NCBI GenBank assembly: GCA_020137815.1
Contig: CM035352.1
Location: forward strand, 1,900,529-1,964,528
DNA length: 64,000 nucleotides
Source: Hormiphora californensis
Taxonomy: Eukaryota; Ctenophora; Tentaculata; Cydippida; Pleurobrachiidae
Direction: 5' to 3'
Shown here: positions 38,147 through 50,445 of the stretch, in pieces
Position numbering within the stretch: position 1 is the first letter of the stretch
Layout: each line of letters opens with the position of its first letter
Made by a program: the position numbers and the translations under genes
The notes under the pieces: generated by a model
The model's database searches: none
Seen by the model: the letters and a program-made list of their open reading frames with translations, nothing else
Told to the model about the DNA's origin: nothing

Positions 38147-39602
38147 ATGGGAATCAATAGAAGAAGTGTTACGGAAATGCAATTCCGGGGTCTCCTCCAG
38201 AAGACCATGGCAATGGATAATGAACATTGGAGGAAGATTCATTTTTATGAGCATCTGCTCAAACTGCACACAGAGGTCAAGGATGTACCAGGTAATTCCC
38301 CCTGGCCACTCTATTTTGTGTGTTTTAGAGGCCTTGACTTGTGATGGTGTGGGGGAAGTGGTTTAGCAGAGAATTGTAAAATACAGCGGGTCACCGTGCT
38401 TTAGCACTTAGCAGTGAATTGTAAATAAATTAAAATGTCTTTCCCCAGGAATTTCTGCTGATGATCGTGTGTATTATGACAAATCGATGAAGGAGCTCTC
38501 TGGTTTGATGGAAAATCTAAAAGAAAACCCGTCCCATCTTGAAGAAATAATGAAGAAACGTCGTGAAATTGTGTAAGCTCAATTGACAATTCATTTGTCT
38601 AATTTAAACAAACCTTTGTACCTAGCCAGGTGATAGGAAGTGGTGTTTTTTCTCCTACTAGCTAGATGTAGAAGTTAGTATCCTGGTAGAGTGCTCGATC
38701 CGGGGATGCGGAGAGCTTAACTATTGTGACAAGTGAAAACAAGTTTTTACAAAATCAACAAATGTTTCACGCAAAGTGTTTTTTCTCCAAAATTCTGTGT
38801 CTGTGTGTTTAAAGTTACGTGTTACAGAGAAGAACAACAGAAGTTGAAGTCTCCCCACAAGACCCCGATAAAGTCCAACATTTCAATCGGCCATACTGCG
38901 GTAGATGAGGAGGATGAGGAGGAGGAGTCTAAGGATGTGGCGGAGGTCATCCGAATGCACAAGGAGGTATTATTGTTGTTGTCTTAATTTGTGATATTAT
39001 AATATAAATCCCGATCAGTGAAGCATAAAGTCGGATTTTTTGAAGTTGTCACCCCCCTTTTCGTGCGCGGAAAGTTTTTGCGCGTCACATCACATGTTAA
39101 CGTGTGGTGTGCACGTCAAAATTGATAAATTTCACATGCGCGGTCATTTTGGGGTGACAACTTCAAAAAATCCGACTTTAATTTGAGCTGGAAAGTGGGA
39201 ACATTCTGTTCCCCCGAATGGCTGTCAATTTGTTCCACTCGCGCGCAGATCCCGCGCGTCTCACTTGTACTGAAATTGCACCATTTCAGCACTTCAGAAT
39301 CCCACACCCGTCCGTACTTTCAGAAACAAGCGAAATTAGCGGAACAGATGTTGAGCATGACTTCGAACCTGAAGCAAGTATCACTTGCCGCTAGAGACAT
39401 CATTCAGCAGGACAACAAGAAATTGTCTGGAATCCAGGATACTGTTGAAAAGAATTCTACGAAGTTGACTCGAGAGACGTCCAAGTTGGAGGGGTATAAC
39501 AAGAGTTCTAGCAAGTGTTGGGTGTGGTCGCTGTTGTTTGTGGTTATGGTTATTTTCATTGTCATGGTAGTATTTATCAGACTCTTCCCTAGGAAGAGAT
39601 AA
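38147..39602 (+). CDS. USE1: USE1-like ER SNARE
   Basis: This is a tail-anchored SNARE acting in Golgi-to-ER retrograde traffic. Exons 38147-38291, 38449-38572, 38828-38966 and 39324-39602 join with phases 1, 2, 0 to give 228 residues. The N-terminal part has the family's FRGLLQKTMAM and WRKIHFYEHLLKL helices. A charged acidic linker (DEEDEEEES) follows. The C-terminal SNARE-like heptad region reads KLAEQMLSMTSNLKQVSLAA and then a K-x-LSGIQDTVEKN stretch. A single C-terminal membrane anchor is present (VWSLLFVVMVIFIVMVVFIRL), ending in basic residues (PRKR), as in animal USE1. The last intron contains a TA-type MITE (39027-39179). The close spacing to TRIAP1 is notable. Confidence 0.88.
39027..39179 (+). 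mobile_element. 153-bp TA-type MITE, copy B, in USE1 intron 3
   Basis: This copy is nearly identical in sequence and equal in length to the copy at 18985-19137, with TA at both edges. It differs mainly at AGTTGTCACC versus ACTGTCACC near the ends. The high identity implies recent activity. Confidence 0.95.
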
Positions 39603-40522
39603 AGAATGGGGGACAATTATTCTCTTCGTAGTGGTGTTATGTGATTTCAAGTTAGATTTGGGCTAAATGATCTTATACTTGTTCTTTTAACTTTCTTGAC
39701 TCGGAATTCCTTTGTTTCTCGACCAATGTCTTCAAACTAAAATTTAATTGGCTCTATAAATTATGCCCTTTCAGGTAAAAAATTAATATGCAGTTGTATG
39801 CTGTCAGGTGAGCATAAAATTATGTTACGCGCAAATATAAAACGCGCGAAAAAGCTTGAATTGTGCGCGTTTTTTATTTAAAGCCGGTGCAGTGCAGCTT
39901 GGGTCACAGTTTTACAGTTTTTTCTTCCTGAGGACTGAGACCCCGGTGTTGGCTTGTTGTTTCTGATTTCGGATTTCCCCGCCCGCCCCTCGTGAAAACC
40001 GCGGTGTCTGTATCATACAGTGGTCATCCGACATAATTGCCATATCTCGACGTGAACTTCGACGTGGAATTCGACGAGGAATAGCAGGCGTTTGTAGTTA
40101 TGAACGCCTGCTGTGCGCGGCACATTGGCACGTGCGGCATGGGCAGCAGGCGTTCATAACTACAAACGTCTGCTATTCCTCGTCGAATTCCACGTCGAAG
40201 TTCACGTCGAGATATGGCAATTATGTCGGATGACCACTGTTATACCAAACCCCCCTCTGCCCCTACTGTTACAGTAGTACTGTAAGCTCCTGAGCCCTGG
40301 TTGTGGAGGCCCCTGCTCCATAACTGAAAAAACGCGGTTGGGCAAAGGCGCAGAAAAACTCATTAAATATGCCCGGTTGCCCAGGGAAATCTAAATACTC
40401 CTTCCTTGGACACACTCGTGCCAAAATTAACTGTTATGTTTTAGGGGAGCGCAATGCAATCAATTGCCACTAGTTGTTTTGAGTACAATTGATTTCTACC
40501 TGATTTAACCTCTCATATTAAG
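39603..40522. other. Intergenic region before imidazolonepropionase
   Basis: No gene was seen. The region contains the 222-bp palindrome at 40018-40239. Near 39825-39870 a smaller imperfect inverted repeat has GCGCGAAAAAG and CGCG words. The 280 bp before the AMDHD1 start have no obvious TATA box. Confidence 0.5.
40018..40239. mobile_element. 222-bp near-perfect palindromic element
   Basis: The left arm begins CAGTGGTCATCCGACATAA and the right arm ends with its exact complement. The arms run about 95 bp each, with only a C/T difference (GGCGTTTGTAG versus CTACAAACGTC). A 30-bp GC-rich loop joins them. It has no coding capacity. The element could fold into a long hairpin RNA if transcribed. 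Confidence 0.92.
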
Positions 40523-41782
40523 ATGAGTCTGCTGATCAAGAATGCTCGACAAATTGTCCTGGTTTGTGATAAGATGCAGCCGCACCTGACTGCCCAGGAA
40601 ATACCTTCAGCTTTTAAAGTGCTTGAAAATGCATCCATCGCTGTTGACAAGAATGGAAATATTGAGAAAGTCGCTGCTCAGCCTGTAAACGAAAGTGATT
40701 TCGATTCAGTAATTGACGCCTCTGGTATGTGCATCATTCCTGGGTTAGTTGACGGACATACCCACCCAGTATGGGCTGGAGATAGAGTCCACGAGTTCGC
40801 GATGAAGTTGAAAGGTGCCTCCTATATGGATATCCACAAGGCAGGTGGCGGGATTGGGTTTACGGTCCGAAAAACACGAGAAGCAAGCGAAGAGGATTTA
40901 CTGGAAAGTTTTGTTGGGAGATTGAAGCTGATGGCAAGACACGGTTCAACAACTGTCGAGTGTAAATCCGGTTATGGACTAGATACCGAAACGGAGTTAA
41001 AAATGTTGCGAGTCATGGAAAAAGCTAAGGCCCTCCAAGCCCTTGACATATCTGTGACATACTGCGGAGCCCATAGCATTCCAACGGGGATGAATGAGCG
41101 AGAAGCAACAGATGACGTTTTGAATAACCAGATTCCTGCAATACTTGCTGCAACAGCGAATGGTGAAGTATCCGTTGACAACATAGATGTAGTTCTGTGA
41201 AAAAGGAATTTTTGAGACAGGCTGCACTAAAGAGATATTGGAGAAAGGAAAAGCTCAGGGACTGGCAGATAAATTTCCATGCTGAGGAGTTAAACTACAT
41301 TGGAGGAGTTGAAATGGGGGTTGAGGTTGGTGCCACTGCAGTTAGTCACCTCGAAGAGATTTCAGATGCCGCTATTTCTCTGATGGCAGAACACAAAACG
41401 AAGGCATGTAATTCTCCCCACCACAGCTTGGCTACTAAAACTAAAACCTCCCCCTGTCCGGGCAATGTTGGATGCTGGAGTAGTGGTCGCCCTGGGAACC
41501 GATTTCAACCCCAACGCTCACTGCATGTCCATGCTACGGATCATGAACATGGCATGTGTTGAGTATAGGATGACCATGGAGGAAGCGATCGTGGCCGCTA
41601 CTCTCAACTCTGCAGCAAGTGTGGGGTTGGCGGGTAAGACTGGGTCTATCGAACCAGGGAAGTGGGCTGATTTGGTGTTGTTGAGGGTTCCCTCCTGGGA
41701 GCACTGCATATATCAGATGGATGCTAGTGATGCTATAGCCTTTGTTATAAAGAAAGGAAAGGTTATCTACAGCGGAAAATAA
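40523..41782 (+). CDS. AMDHD1: Imidazolonepropionase (AMDHD1), frame interrupted by three single-base indels
   Basis: The enzyme hydrolyses imidazolone-5-propionate in the third step of histidine breakdown. The sequence shows the metal-site DGHTHPVWAGDRVHEFAMKL, the STTVECKSGYGL block, CGAHSIP, HAEELNYIGG, SHLEEIS, and the final metal ligand in LGTDFNPNAHC. It then has a C-terminal ADLVLL and VIYSGK strand. Length is about 419 residues when read through, normal for the family. The gene has no introns. The frame slips near 41190, 41276 and 41407, each consistent with one extra base; everything on both sides of each slip is well conserved. This could be a young pseudogene, but the pattern matches that of other genes here and sequencing error is likelier. 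Confidence 0.9.
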
Positions 41783-42067
41783 AATTCTAACGATCGTATT
41801 TTCTCGAGATTTCCGTGCAATATGAGTGTTTTTAACATTATTTTATGGGTTTTATTTTCAAAAAGATATGTTTCTGTATATTTCGAGTTTGCGAGTTTTT
41901 AAGGCGACGAATTTTTGTAAGAAAAGTTTATGTATTATGCATGATCAATTTTTTGTGTTAAAAAGATGTTCTAAACAATATTCCATGTCTACATCTTGAT
42001 CCTATTCGAGTCATAGAACATGATTTATCTGCAACAGAATAAACACCCATTCTTCTCTTTTTTAGAC

Positions 42068-45000
42068 ATGTGGCAGGGTTTTGAACAGGAGCCAGCGACA
42101 GTAGATTGGGCAGCACGGGCAGCACAATGGGCAGCAAACCGTCAAAATGATGGTAATCCCCCTTCCACCGATGCTGTACCCATGATACCAGACCAGCAAC
42201 CCCCGCCACCAATCTTGAACAGCCATACCAAGAGCCATATCTAGAACAGGAGCAGCATTATAACTATCCTACTGAACAGCCTCCTCCCCCGCCCATGGGT
42301 GGTGGTGGTCCAAATGGTGTCCAAGTTCCACCCCCAGGGCCCCCTCAGGGTCGCCCACCGGGAACTGTTCGTCTCATGCAGGGTGTCCGAGATTTCCAAC
42401 CTCCCGGAGGTGGGAGATACCCCTCTCCTAACCAGCAGTTTCAACAGTTCCCCGAGCAGGGAAACTATAATACTAGAGCCCCATTCCGGCCCCGGCCACC
42501 TCCCCTAAATGGTAACAGATATAACAATCGTGTTCCGCCACCCCGACCTCCAGCACCACCTCGGGACGAGGATGACATGGAGCTAGAGGGAGATGAGTAC
42601 AATCAATACAACCAGGTACCGTGTCAGTGTGTACAGGGTGGTGTCATAATTTATGGACCACCCGGTATATATCCAAACACATTGTAGGGTGTTGTGTTTG
42701 TTAGTAGTGTGAATTTGTCCGTGTTATATTGATCCAAGCAGGGCTCTAACATTTTACCTCCCCATCTTGGCGGTGTTCCATCAGGATCAGGAGCTGGTTC
42801 AGCCTTCAATGATAGGTCGGTCTATACAACACACTTCACCCTCTCATATCCCATATATCTAGCATTGCTTTCCCTTTTGTCTAGCTAACCATCCCCTGCA
42901 GAACGTCGGAAAGCCCTTCCCGCTTGGATTAGAGATGGGTTGTCCAAGATGGACAAAAAGAAAAACCAGCAGCCGGGTGTTAAACAACATGTCACATCAC
43001 TTGGTGACAGGGGTGCCATAGCAGCGTCACCCGGCCCTGGACGTACCCCAGGTGGTGGTCGTGGTAGTATGGGGTCGAGTTTTAAAATGCCCGGTAAATC
43101 GATCAGTGGGTATACCGCGCTCACGGCTTCTTCCGAGGTAAATAAAACACAACTCAGTTGTTATCGTAGTAGTATGATGATATACCGGGGCGACCTCGAA
43201 TTGTACACATTGTAAACACAGCTCAGTTGTTATCTAGTGGGGAACATAATCAGTTGCTATCTAGTATCTAATGGGGAATCTAAATCTATAATCAGGCTCA
43301 ACGATATTTATTATTTATTCATTATAGTAAATTAAAATACAAGTGTTAGCGAAAGGCACTTGTTTCTCTGGTAAACTAGATCATCAGTTCCAATAAAATA
43401 AGACCCTACACAGAAATAGTAATTGTCAAATAGTTGAATCATTTGTCACCTGTGTTGCATTATTTGTTCACATCTATCAATATGGAGGTTTGTTCCTAGG
43501 CGGTAATATATATTGAAGCACCCTAGGCACCCTAGATTATCTTTGTTATTCTTTATTGTGCAGGTTATTTTAGCAGTTTTCATCGTCCAACCCCCTAATT
43601 CAGAGTGACAGTGATAGAGAGAAGCATGATGAGGAAGAAGAGGAGGAGATTCTGCCTAAAGTCGATCCGGTAATTGCTCAATATGAAATGTTGTGCCATT
43701 AGTAGTGCCTACAGACTGGTCACCATGTTAATTGTTACTATCACTCTATCACCCTATCTATCACTCAGTAATTAGTTTCCTATTGCTCACTACTATCAGT
43801 TATCACCCAGTAACTAATTCCTCATTCAGGTTTTGTTTGTCAAGAGATCTCTAACCGAACTACTCCTGGAGGTTACCGCCACTGAATTGAGGGCTGTTGT
43901 GATCGAGTGTATTCAGCAGGAGGAAGGTAAGAAATGGTGGGGTTGGGATCATAGAGGGGGAATCGAGGTATCGGACCAAGGACGAGGGAAGTAGAGATGT
44001 TTGCTACAGTACTTATAATACCCACACTCTGACATGTACACAACATTATAAATTGCCTTCTCTAGTTAATTAACACATCCACTCTCCAGCTATTAACTAA
44101 AACATACATTCTCTGTTTCAGCAATACGGCAGCTTGATGACTTGTGTAAGCAGAAGGGAACCGTGGAAAATTCAAGTAAGATCTCGTTTTCTCTTTGTTT
44201 TTGTTTATACAGTGGGGGATCCGCGGGAAAAAGAAATTGATTTTCTAAACTAAACTCTTTTCTTCAGATTTGGTATCCTATGGTGACCAGTCTGACTCCT
44301 CCGGATCTTCCTCATCGGACTCCTCGAGCTCCACAACGTCCACCTCCTCTCCAGCAAGGAAAAAAGTGAAACGGAAATCTAACTCCTCTGCTGCTGTCGA
44401 GAAAAAGATTCCTGAAGAGGAACTGGAGATAAAGAAAAAGGACCTGGAGATAAGGAAAAAGAGTGATAATGTGGAGAAGAAGAAACTGGATGCAATAGAG
44501 AAGGAAAATGAAGAAATAGAAGAGAAAAAGAAGAAAAAGAAGTCACCCTCTCCTCCGGTACGAAGAAAGAGTACAAGCACAAAGAAAAAGAGCCCGGAGA
44601 GAAAAAGAAACGTTCAACTTCCCGGGAGAGAAAGAAATCAACAGCCTCGGTTCGCTCCTCTCCCCCTCCTCCTCCCCCAGAGAAAAAGAAATCTAAGTCG
44701 GGGGACAAGAAAAAGAAGAAGAAACGCGACAGCAGTAGTTCGAGCACAAGGTCTTCTACTCCTGAAAAGAAGAAAGTGAGTCGGAGATCACGGAGTAAGG
44801 AGAGAAAGGAAAAGAAGAAAGATAAAAGGAAAAGTGTGGATGAAAGAAAGAAGAAGGGCTCTCCTGAAAGGAAGAGATCAAAAAGTACAGAACGGAAACG
44901 ATCGAAGAGTGCTGAGAGGAATAGATCGAGGAGCAATGAGAAAAGGAGATCTAGGAGTCTGAGTAAAAGACGATCCCGAAGCAGACGGAGGTCCCGTAAA

Positions 45001-45138
45001 ATGTCAGAACGATCGCCGTCAAGTGAGAAACCACAGAAAGACTCAAAACGAGAAAAGAGAAAGAAGAGTCCAAAAAGAAAAAAGAAATCAGTTCGTAGTT
45101 CGAGTAGTGACTCAACCGATAAAAGAAATCGAAAGTAA
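42068..45138 (+). CDS. PNISR: PNISR-like serine/arginine-rich nuclear protein
   Basis: PNISR is an SR-related protein of nuclear speckles that binds pinin. Exons run 42068-42615, 42785-42815, 42902-43137, 43604-43669, 43830-43926, 44122-44175 and 44268-45138; an upstream UTR exon is implied by the acceptor just before the ATG. The N-terminus MWQGFEQEPATVDWAARAAQ keeps the family's DWAALAQAW motif. Next come a proline-rich region and the signature RRKALPAWIRDGLSKM, formed across a splice junction. An acidic SDSDREKHDEEEE block follows, then VKRSLTELLLEVT, and finally a long Ser/Arg/Lys tail of about 290 residues. Frame slips by one missing base occur near 42200-42215 and 44575-44595, both in homopolymer-rich sequence. 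Confidence 0.88.
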
Positions 45139-45689
45139 TGTTTTATGATGTTTAATTTTTATTTCTATCTCTTGAACTGTAAAATCCGTTTAGTCTTGCT
45201 CCGTTCTATTTAAAACAACACACCGACAATAGTTCCATGATGGATATGAGCGTACCACTTAACACTTTTTAGGTTGCCGGCTTGTTGCTGTTTTGCTCTC
45301 AGCTCTGTGTTCCGGGTGGCCGGTCCCACTTTTCTCCAAACACTGAGGGGTAGCAACGTAACGCGCGATGCTCTATCTTCAGATGTTTCGGCGCGCGCGG
45401 GGTTTGCGCGAAGAGGTCTGGATTTCTGTTGCCGCGGCCCACACACTTGGTAAATCTGGCGACTAGCAACACTAAAATCTTCGAAGGTCCTGGTATTATT
45501 CACACGAGACCATCTGAACACAGAACAAGCCAAGGAATTCCGCCATCGACAGGGGCAAGATTTTCTGGAATACTTTTACAAACTAAGACTCGTTATCTTG
45601 TCACAAGAACTGAATCTATACTACTGTAGATATCACATAGAACAAAAACTAAAAACAAAACCTGTCACACACATGCACAACTAAAATGT
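45139..45689. other. Convergent intergenic region between PNISR and RTCB
   Basis: Both genes end here from opposite sides. The part at 45350-45440 is GC-rich with GCGCGCGC words, and the remainder is unremarkable. No additional gene was seen. Confidence 0.5.
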
Positions 45690-48600
45690 TCACCCTTTAA
45701 TAACTGCAATTGGCCTCAGTTTAATGCACTTATCACTAATCCCCGCCCCATGACACGTAGTCAACAACGTCCGTTACATTTTTATAAGATTCAGGTGCCT
45801 CCTCCATAACTAGTTTGGGGAGAGGCAACTCTGATTGAGATTCCCTTCTGTTTGAGATTCTCAAGTACAGTGAGGTAGTCCAAGTTTCGACGGGATTTGG
45901 CCCGGGAATATGCCCGTCCCGCCCCGTGACAGGTAGTCCCGAATGTTCGTTGCATTCCCTTATCTGTTCCCGTTAAAACGTAGCTGCACGTTCCCATTGT
46001 ACCTCCAATTAATACAGGCTGGCCTGAGAGGGGGAAAGGTGATAAAAGGAAAAAGAGGAAGTCTCCTGGTTTGGATTTCTTATTTTGACAACTCCCTCCT
46101 GGTCCTATTATTTGTTTTGTTCAAACTCGCGGGGAAGGAGTGTCGAAGTTCGAACAAGGCAACCTATTATAGTAGTAGTAGCAGGATGCCAGCCACTACT
46201 GCAATCCCTCTATACCTGTCAGTTGGTAGTCTACTGGGATAAGAGGATGGTTGGGTGGGAAGGCTCTTGTGGCCCCCTTCCGATGCAACATCAGGGTTTT
46301 CTGTCTCCCCTCCACCATATGCTGCTCAATCTGTAAAAATTAGTGAATTGGGACACAAAACTCATTCTGTTGAAAAATTAGGACACAAAACTCATTTTGT
46401 TGAAAAATTAGGACACAAAACTCAATCTGCGGGAGAAAATTAGGGCAAAAGACACAATGTGTAAAACAAAATTAGGGCACTGATGACAGTGTTCAATTTT
46501 CATTTACCTTGGCGATGTTGTGTGAAACATCGTATATCATATGCATATCTAGATCATCTGGAGTACTATGGAACAATTTCGCAAACGCTTGCCGGCACAA
46601 GAATGTCATGGAGCTTCGATTTACCCAGGCGTAGTTTGCCGCTGCGGCCATAGCCTGGTCGGGGGAGAAGGTTTAGGCAATTTTTAGGCACTGTGGAGAA
46701 AAAAGAGAGAACTGGGTCTACTACTGAGAAGGGTCTGCCAGCTATAAAGCGGATATTACAGAGAAGGAATCAAATACTTAAAACTACCTTCAAATAATTC
46801 TGCCCCTCTTCTGAGTTGATCCTGGCACACGCTAATTGCCTATCATTAACGACAATGTTATCTCGTCTCATCGCTCTCTCCATCTCTGTTAGTGCATCTG
46901 TTGCAACCTGATTATATATTTGTAGTGGTAGTGGTAGTGGTAGTGGTGATGGTAGTGGTAGTGGCAGTGGTAGTGGTAGTGGTATATTGTTGTTGGTGGG
47001 GGTACATATCTGGAGTTGGAGCCCTGCGAGATGTGGTGCGAGAAAAAAGTGGGAGAAAAAGAATTGGTACATAATAAGGGGATCGGGAACAGTGGGGGAC
47101 CGATCAAATACATTACATTACAGATACATACCATATTAAAAAGCATTATATACCTGATGACCGAGACCACGACTTCCACAGTGAATCATTACACAGACCT
47201 GTCCCACCTCATCTATCCCCATCCTTCTTGCTGCCTGCTTGTTAAAGATCTCATCCACCACCTGTTGCAGATTAGATAATTGTTAGATCAGATAAGTGTT
47301 AGAGTTCGAAAAGGTATTAAAATTCCTGGACTAAGACCGACTTAAAATTCTGTTGCAGGGGAGGTTAGAGATTCGATCAGATAGATAGTGTTAGACTGTT
47401 TTAGACTGTTAGAGTTAGAGATAATAAGAATAGAGATGGTAAAACAAATTCCTGGGTTGTGCAGGGGAGGTTAGAAACTAGATAACACTGGGTTGTGGAA
47501 ACTGCAACACCAGTCATTAGTCAAGTTAAAATTCAAGAAAGGCACCCGTACCTGTATTTCTGCGTAATGATTTCCCGCGCCCAGGGTACCCAGCTGGGGT
47601 AGACCCCTCTTCTTGGCTCTGGCTGATACTTTAGTGGGGTCTGCCTGCAACATCCTCCCATACTCTTCACAGTGTTCCTTGTCCTCTGTGCAGACATGGT
47701 TTGCGTTAGTTTCAAGTGAAAGTGAAACCAATCATTGCGTTAGTTTCAAGAGAAAGTGAAACCAATTTCGGTCTGGTTGGATTCCACCAAATCACCTGAA
47801 CCAGACTAGAAACTAGAAAGTTGGTTTAACTATCACTATCACTTGGGCAGGATATGATAAAGTGAAAGTGAAACCAATCAAGAACCCCAAAATATTTACC
47901 GCTTACCAGCCCAGACTTACCTGCCCAGATGTACCCCTCCCGGAGGGACCAGTCCATTCCCATTTCAAGAGCTTCCTCCAGATCCCGAGCAGACATGGGT
48001 ATCATACCCTTGGAACCAACACCTGCGTAGAGAGAGAGAGAGAGGGAGGGAGTGAGAGAGAGGTGAGAGAGGGGGGGGGGTGAAAGAGAGAGAGGGGTGA
48101 AAAGGAGAAAGTGTGTGATAGGGAGAGTGAGAGAAAGTGACGTGAGAGAGTTTGCTCTGCCGCACCCTCACAGATAAGAGCGCATTTTATGAACGCAGTG
48201 TGAGCAACACAAGAGAGAGAAAGTGTGAGAGACAACGGGAGCGAGAGAGATAATTCTGTTAAAATAACAACGCTGCGGCTCATTTCTAAAGCGTTTCATT
48301 TGAGTGTACAGCGTTTGTTGCTTGAGAAGGACCCCTCATTTCCACTATGCTGGTCCCTTGGCTAATTCGGCTAGCTCAGTTTATTGTCAACCTCATTTTC
48401 CCTCCACCTACTCCCTCTGACCGGACCACGGCGGTTGTAACATGCTACGAGGTCCTCTACTGGTGTCGTCCACCAATAAACTGGGGGGTCAACAACCCCT
48501 CGCTGTACCTCCGGAAATACACCCACACCCGTACTGATGTGGAACAATGGCTAAACAGGGATGATGTTCACTTGTTTTGTGTAACTGATACGAGTTTTGT

Positions 48601-50445
48601 GTTCGCTAGAACAACTCCAGGAATCAATATCCACGATGTTTCAGAGTTTCCGTTCCTGTACCGTGCGAAACAGGCCCACACAATTGAGCTGGGTGAAATA
48701 TCTATTGGTTTAGCTTTGGATATAGCAGAGAATAGAACTGATACGGGATCAAATATTGGCTTTATCCACAATTTGGGGAGGTGCGGGTCCACCCTGGTGG
48801 CGCACATGATTCACAAGACAGGACAGTGCCAGGTTCTAGCTGAACCAGGGGCCCTTTTGGATATATCCGGGAGAATCGTGAGAGATCGGACATTGGCTGA
48901 GGATCCATTAACTGTGGCTATGCTACGAGCATCTCTCCTTTTCCTGGCTAAATCACCCAACACAAAGTACTTCATTAAACCCCATTTTGTAATCACTGGT
49001 ATACTACCTCTGATTAAAAAAGCACTTCCGGAGTGTCGAGAGGCGTTCCTGTATCGTGCACTCAAACCAATGGCATTTTCTTCAAAAGTTGCATTTCAGT
49101 TGGATATGCCATTATCGGTTTTAAAGCAGTTTTCAGTTATGGCATCGTTCTTTACTAAGGAGGATTTGAAGGAAATGGAGGCTGACGGGGTAGATTCCGT
49201 CTGGAAGATGGTGCTTTACATTTTTCTACTCCGGACTTATAATGTAATCCAGGAAACCACCGCTAGATGTAACACTGTAGACAACTTTCCGTTTTACAGC
49301 TATGAGTCTCTGCTTGCCAACCCTAAGGGTTTTGTAACCCACCTCTTAGTACACTTGGGTCTTGGATCACAAGGCGTGGACCTGGCTTTGACGGCAATGG
49401 ATGTGGACAGTCAGAGCAATAGTGAGTTGAGTCGAAAGAAACTAAAAAATAAAATGAAGGGTAAACTCGAGTTAGACAGCAAAACTGTGGATTTTGCTAG
49501 GATGATAGCGATGGAGAAGTTTGGTATTAAATTGGAGGGGGATGATCTAAAAATGACGAACCTGCCCAACCAGTGGGTCAGTGACTGAAAGTTAAATAAA
49601 TCTAATGAACAAAAGAACTTACAGGAGTCTTTATTGTTTGATACTGAAACGAAACATCTATCTGTACTATGTATGATTTATATATTGCTTGCTACAAACA
49701 TAACGTTTAATAAGTTTTGAGATAACTTAGGGGCGAATCTCTCATGAAAAGATGTGATTGACTCACTTATATTTGGTGTACACCATCGTGTTAGAGAAAG
49801 TGGACACCGTTCCTAATACAATAATTATGAACGTGGTTACTACCTATCCCCCACATATAGAAATGGGTGCTTTACAATTACTGGAGGACGGAGGATGTAC
49901 CTACCTACAGGAATGTGATCGAAGAGTGTCTGTGTGAGTTGTTCCTTTACTGGAGCGATATCTCCCTCAAACAGATTGGTTCTCAGCAGCCTCACACCAC
50001 AATTAATATCAAACCCAACCCCACCAGGCGATATCACCGCCTCTGGGTTATCCATATCAAAGGCAGCCATGTTACCAATTGCAAACCCATAACCAGAGTG
50101 AACGTCAGGTAGAGCAATGGAGCGTTTTACAATCCCAGGTAGGGCAGCAACGTTGGCAATTTGCTTGACAGCGGGAAGAAATCCACCGACACCTAGGGAG
50201 CGAGAAGTATTCATATCATTAGCAATGTAATGAAAAATTAGAATTCATCTTCAGCTTTGTTAGCAAATGAACTTACTTCCTTTGCTGTGAATCCTAAGCT
50301 CATCAAACATTAGATGCTGCAGTCGACTGTTTGCATAAAATTCTCCTTCTACCTGCATGTTCGGTTGGAATTCCTTTTTGATCCTAAAACAATAATCATC
50401 CACCCGCTCAATATACTTCAATTCCTCCTGGTATGTTCTTGGCAT
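45690..50445 (-). CDS. RTCB: RNA-splicing ligase RTCB (tRNA ligase complex)
   Basis: This is the catalytic subunit that joins tRNA exons and XBP1-type halves using GTP and manganese. Nine exons (50445-50277, 50192-49905, 48022-47921, 47685-47552, 47261-47154, 46907-46788, 46654-46508, 46330-46216, 46023-45690) sum to 504 residues, equal within one residue to the animal protein. It contains [28 protein letters not shown] (metal cysteine), [34 protein letters not shown] and [18 protein letters not shown], whose histidine carries GMP in the reaction. Two one-base insertions break the frame near 45819 and 45756, just before the end LRPIAVIKG. Intron 2 holds an unrelated gene on the plus strand. 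Confidence 0.96.
46341..46450 (+). repeat. 31-bp tandem repeat in an RTCB intron
   Basis: Three and a half copies of a unit containing AAATTAGGACACAAAACTCA lie just upstream (in gene sense) of the exon starting at 46330. The repeat is non-coding. Confidence 0.8.
46919..46986 (+). repeat. (GGTAGT)n microsatellite
   Basis: Hexamer GTAGTG units with occasional GATG or GCAG variants lie next to the splice acceptor of an RTCB exon. Confidence 0.85.
47700..47880 (-). promoter_or_regulatory. Cluster of IRF-type GAAAGTGAAAC words in RTCB intron 3
   Basis: AAGTGAAAGTGAAACCAAT at about 47717, AGAGAAAGTGAAACCAAT at 47750 and AAAGTGAAAGTGAAACCAAT at 47861 all match the interferon-regulatory-factor core GAAANNGAAA. 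The first two are flanked by AGTTTCAA, and the first pair is a 39-bp duplication. Whether they bind anything is unknown. Confidence 0.35.
48036..48140 (+). repeat. GA-rich microsatellite
   Basis: Interrupted GA/GGGG sequence between an RTCB exon and the nested gene. Open frames through it are artefacts. Confidence 0.8.
48347..49588 (+). CDS. Sulfotransferase-like P-loop protein, single exon, nested in RTCB intron 2
   Basis: This is an intact 413-residue open frame. Near residue 146 is [14 protein letters not shown], which resembles the 5-prime phosphosulfate-binding P-loop of sulfotransferases (R-x-GST). A downstream [17 protein letters not shown] block fits the position of a 3-prime phosphate loop. 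A hydrophobic N-terminal stretch ([14 protein letters not shown]) could anchor it in the Golgi membrane. The C-terminal third is charged and lysine-rich. The usual RDP-type arginine/serine pair is not obvious, so the substrate and even the chemistry are uncertain. It has its own AATAAA at 49595 and is transcribed opposite to RTCB. Intron-free structure and nested position suggest it arose by retrocopy or insertion. Confidence 0.72.
   Translation: MLVPWLIRLAQFIVNLIFPPPTPSDRTTAVVTCYEVLYWCRPPINWGVNNPSLYLRKYTHTRTDVEQWLNRDDVHLFCVTDTSFVFARTTPGINIHDVSEFPFLYRAKQAHTIELGEISIGLALDIAENRTDTGSNIGFIHNLGRCGSTLVAHMIHKTGQCQVLAEPGALLDISGRIVRDRTLAEDPLTVAMLRASLLFLAKSPNTKYFIKPHFVITGILPLIKKALPECREAFLYRALKPMAFSSKVAFQLDMPLSVLKQFSVMASFFTKEDLKEMEADGVDSVWKMVLYIFLLRTYNVIQETTARCNTVDNFPFYSYESLLANPKGFVTHLLVHLGLGSQGVDLALTAMDVDSQSNSELSRKKLKNKMKGKLELDSKTVDFARMIAMEKFGIKLEGDDLKMTNLPNQWVSD

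Noticed and set aside
44278-44936. Phe/Ser-rich antisense frames opposite PNISR
   Set aside because: They are the complement of Lys/Glu/Arg codon runs in the PNISR tail.
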